From Lineus longissimus (lineage: Eukaryota; Nemertea; Pilidiophora; Heteronemertea; Lineidae): 64,000 nucleotides of DNA. Positions 62,274-64,000 of this stretch are shown piece after piece; positions within the stretch are counted from its first letter, which is position 1; each line of letters begins with the position of its first letter. The stretch spans positions 5,267,431 through 5,331,430 of the forward strand of contig NC_088322.1 in NCBI RefSeq assembly GCF_910592395.1. Reading direction: 5' to 3'. A program made the position numbers and the translations under genes. The notes beneath the pieces were generated by a model. That model saw nothing but the letters and a program-made list of their open reading frames with translations. It did no database searches and was not told the origin of the DNA.

Positions 62274-64000
62274 GACAAATTTTAAGTGATGATATTAGGG
62301 TAATATGAGGGTGCACATTAACCCCTACGGGCCTAAATCAAGTTATATATTTAAAAAATCTAAATGTCCTTTAGTGAATGTTCAAACCTGTTGAAATTAA
62401 TTCTGTTTGGTATGTTCAAGAATTTATTCCACATATATTTGCTTCCCACGAGCATTAAGTGCAGGATTAACCCCTTACATGCCAAGAAAAGAAGTGTTGA
62501 CGTGCAATGTTCTGCTCTCTCAATGTCTTTACTTTTCCTTGGCCATTAAATGCACTTGTGCTGTCGCAGCCAGTAAATGGAGACTAATCAAAGCTTTGGA
62601 GACTCTTTCCCCAAGTTCCTCGCTGATGGTGTTGACGTGCAATATTCTGCTCTCGCTCCATGAACCAAGATGTAGGGTAATATGAGGGTGCACATTAACC
62701 CCCTACGGGCCAAAATCAAGGTTATATATTTAAAAAATCTAAATGTCCTTTAGTAAGTGTTCAAACCTGTTGAAATTAATTCTTATTGGTATGTTCAAGA
62801 ATTTATTCCACATATATTTGCTTCCCACAAGCATTAAGTGCAGGATTAACCCCTTACATGCCAAGAAAAGAAGTGTTGACGTGCTATGTTCTGCTCTCTC
62901 AATGTCTTTACTTTTCCTTCGCCATTAAATGCACTTGTGCTGTCGCAGCCAGTAAATGGAGACTAATCAAAGCTTTGGAGACTCTTTCCCCAAGTTCCTT
63001 GCGTGTTGACGTGCAATTTATTCCACATATATTTGCTTCCCACGAGCATTAAGTGCAGGATTAACCCCTTACGTGCCAAGAAAAGAAGTGTTGACGTGCA
63101 ATGTTCTGCTCTCTCAATGTCTTTACTTTTCCTTGGCCATTAAATGCACTTGTGCTGTCGCAGCCAGTAAATGGAGACCAATCAAAGCTTTGGAGACTCT
63201 ATCCCCAAGTTCCTCGCTGATGGTGTTGACGTGCAATGTTCTGCTCTCGCTCCATGAACCAAGATGTAGGTAGCGGGCAAATTTTAAGTGATGATATTAG
63301 GGTAATCTGAGGGTGCACATTAACCCCCTACGGGCCAAAATCAAGGTTATATATTTAAAAAATCTAAATGTCCTTTAGTAAGTGTTCAAACCTGTTGAAA
63401 TTAATTCTGTTTGGTATGTTCAAGAATTTATTCCACATATATTTGCTTCCCACGAGCATTAAGTGCAGGATTAACCCCTTACGTGCCAAGAAAAGAAGTG
63501 TTGACGTGCAATGTTCTACTCTCTCAATGTCTTTACTTTTCCTTGGCTATTAAATGCACTTGTGCTGTCGCAGCCAGTAAATGGAGACTAATCAAAGCTT
63601 TGGAGACTCTTTCCCCAAGTTCCTCGCTGATGGTGTTGACGTGCAATGTTCTGCTCTCGCTCCATGAACCAAGATGTAGGTAGCGGGCAAATTTTAAGTG
63701 ATGATATTAGGGTAATATGAGGGTGCACATTAACCCCCTACGGGCCAAAATCAAGGTTATATATTTAAAAAATCTAAATGTCCTTTAGTGAGTGTTCAAA
63801 CCTGTTGAAATTAATTCTCTTTGGTATGTTCAAGAATTTATTCCACATATATTTGCTTCGCACGAGCATTAAGTGCAGGATTAACCGCTTACGTGCCAAG
63901 AAAAGAAGTGTTGACGTGCTATGTTCTGCTCTCTCAATGTCTTTACTTTTCCTTCGCCATTAAATGCACTTGTGCTGTCGCAGTCAGTAAATGGAGACTA

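Larger units (their letters stand above)
46703..64000. repeat. Satellite C: complex ~410-bp tandem array with length classes
   Basis: A full unit includes AAATGTCCTTTAGTAAGTG, CCACATATATTTGCTTCCCA, CAAGAAAAGAAGTGTTGACG, GCACTTGTGCTGTCGCAG, CCATGAACCAAGATGTAGG and CATTAACCCCCTACGGGCC. Unit starts at 57276, 57686, 58096 and 58506 give 410 bp. The 379-bp units lack about 31 bp (AGCGGGCAAATTTTAAGTG and flanks). The 625-bp units carry an extra ~215-bp half joined through TTCCTTGCGTGTTGACG. Units of 605-614 bp are variants of the last. No spacing class is in frame with coding, and the many short frames are repeats of one another. The array runs off the right edge. Confidence 0.97.

Noticed and set aside
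46709-63963. Dozens of 60-120-codon forward frames in satellite C
   Set aside because: Near-identical frames recur with each unit and overlap each other, and the unit lengths (379, 410, 625) are not multiples of three. No family resemblance.

Overview
The window is eukaryotic, from an animal nuclear genome. It holds a recognisable intron-containing animal gene (FAM221A family), a LINE fragment, a tRNA-derived SINE head, terminal-inverted-repeat (TIR) transposons with clean target-site duplications (TSDs), and three tandem satellite arrays. The commonest mobile family has 5' ends reading about AAGAGGCCCAAGGGCCT and 3' ends reading GAGCTAAAAA, which resemble repeats I know from marine molluscs. 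The best guess is a mollusc or another lophotrochozoan; this is inference and no database was searched.

Layout. 1-27958: satellite A, a 153-bp monomer in about 183 copies with higher-order duplications. 27959-29655: a 1.7-kb non-autonomous element inserted in satellite A. 29656-32468: satellite A again (about 18 copies). 32469-42420: an island of transposable elements with nested insertions. It contains a family copy with three internal ~300-bp modules (32812-33978), a 160-bp Tigger-like MITE with TA flanks (34441-34600), and a 3.7-kb family member (36216-39929) inserted in an older member. That member carries a Harbinger-like element with TAA flanks (36817-37554) and a 472-bp tandem duplication. 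Further right are a second Harbinger-like element with TTA flanks (40373-41083) and a LINE fragment (41639-42020).

42803-44027 (minus strand): the only gene recognised by protein similarity. Four exons of a FAM221A-like gene have mostly consensus splice sites. There is also a 2-nt frameshift in exon 1, a lost GT donor after exon 3 beside a SINE head, and a frameshift in exon 4. The later exons were not found, so the copy is either a decaying duplicate or damaged by assembly error. 44028-45419 is unassigned apart from promoter-like motifs.

45420-46702: satellite B, a 59/60-bp monomer in about 21.6 copies with a trimeric pattern at its left end. 46703-64000: satellite C, a complex ~410-bp unit with 379-, ~612- and 625-bp length classes and a 5,090-bp higher-order duplication. 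It runs off the right edge.

Most open reading frames in the window are by-products of the satellites and are not annotated as genes.
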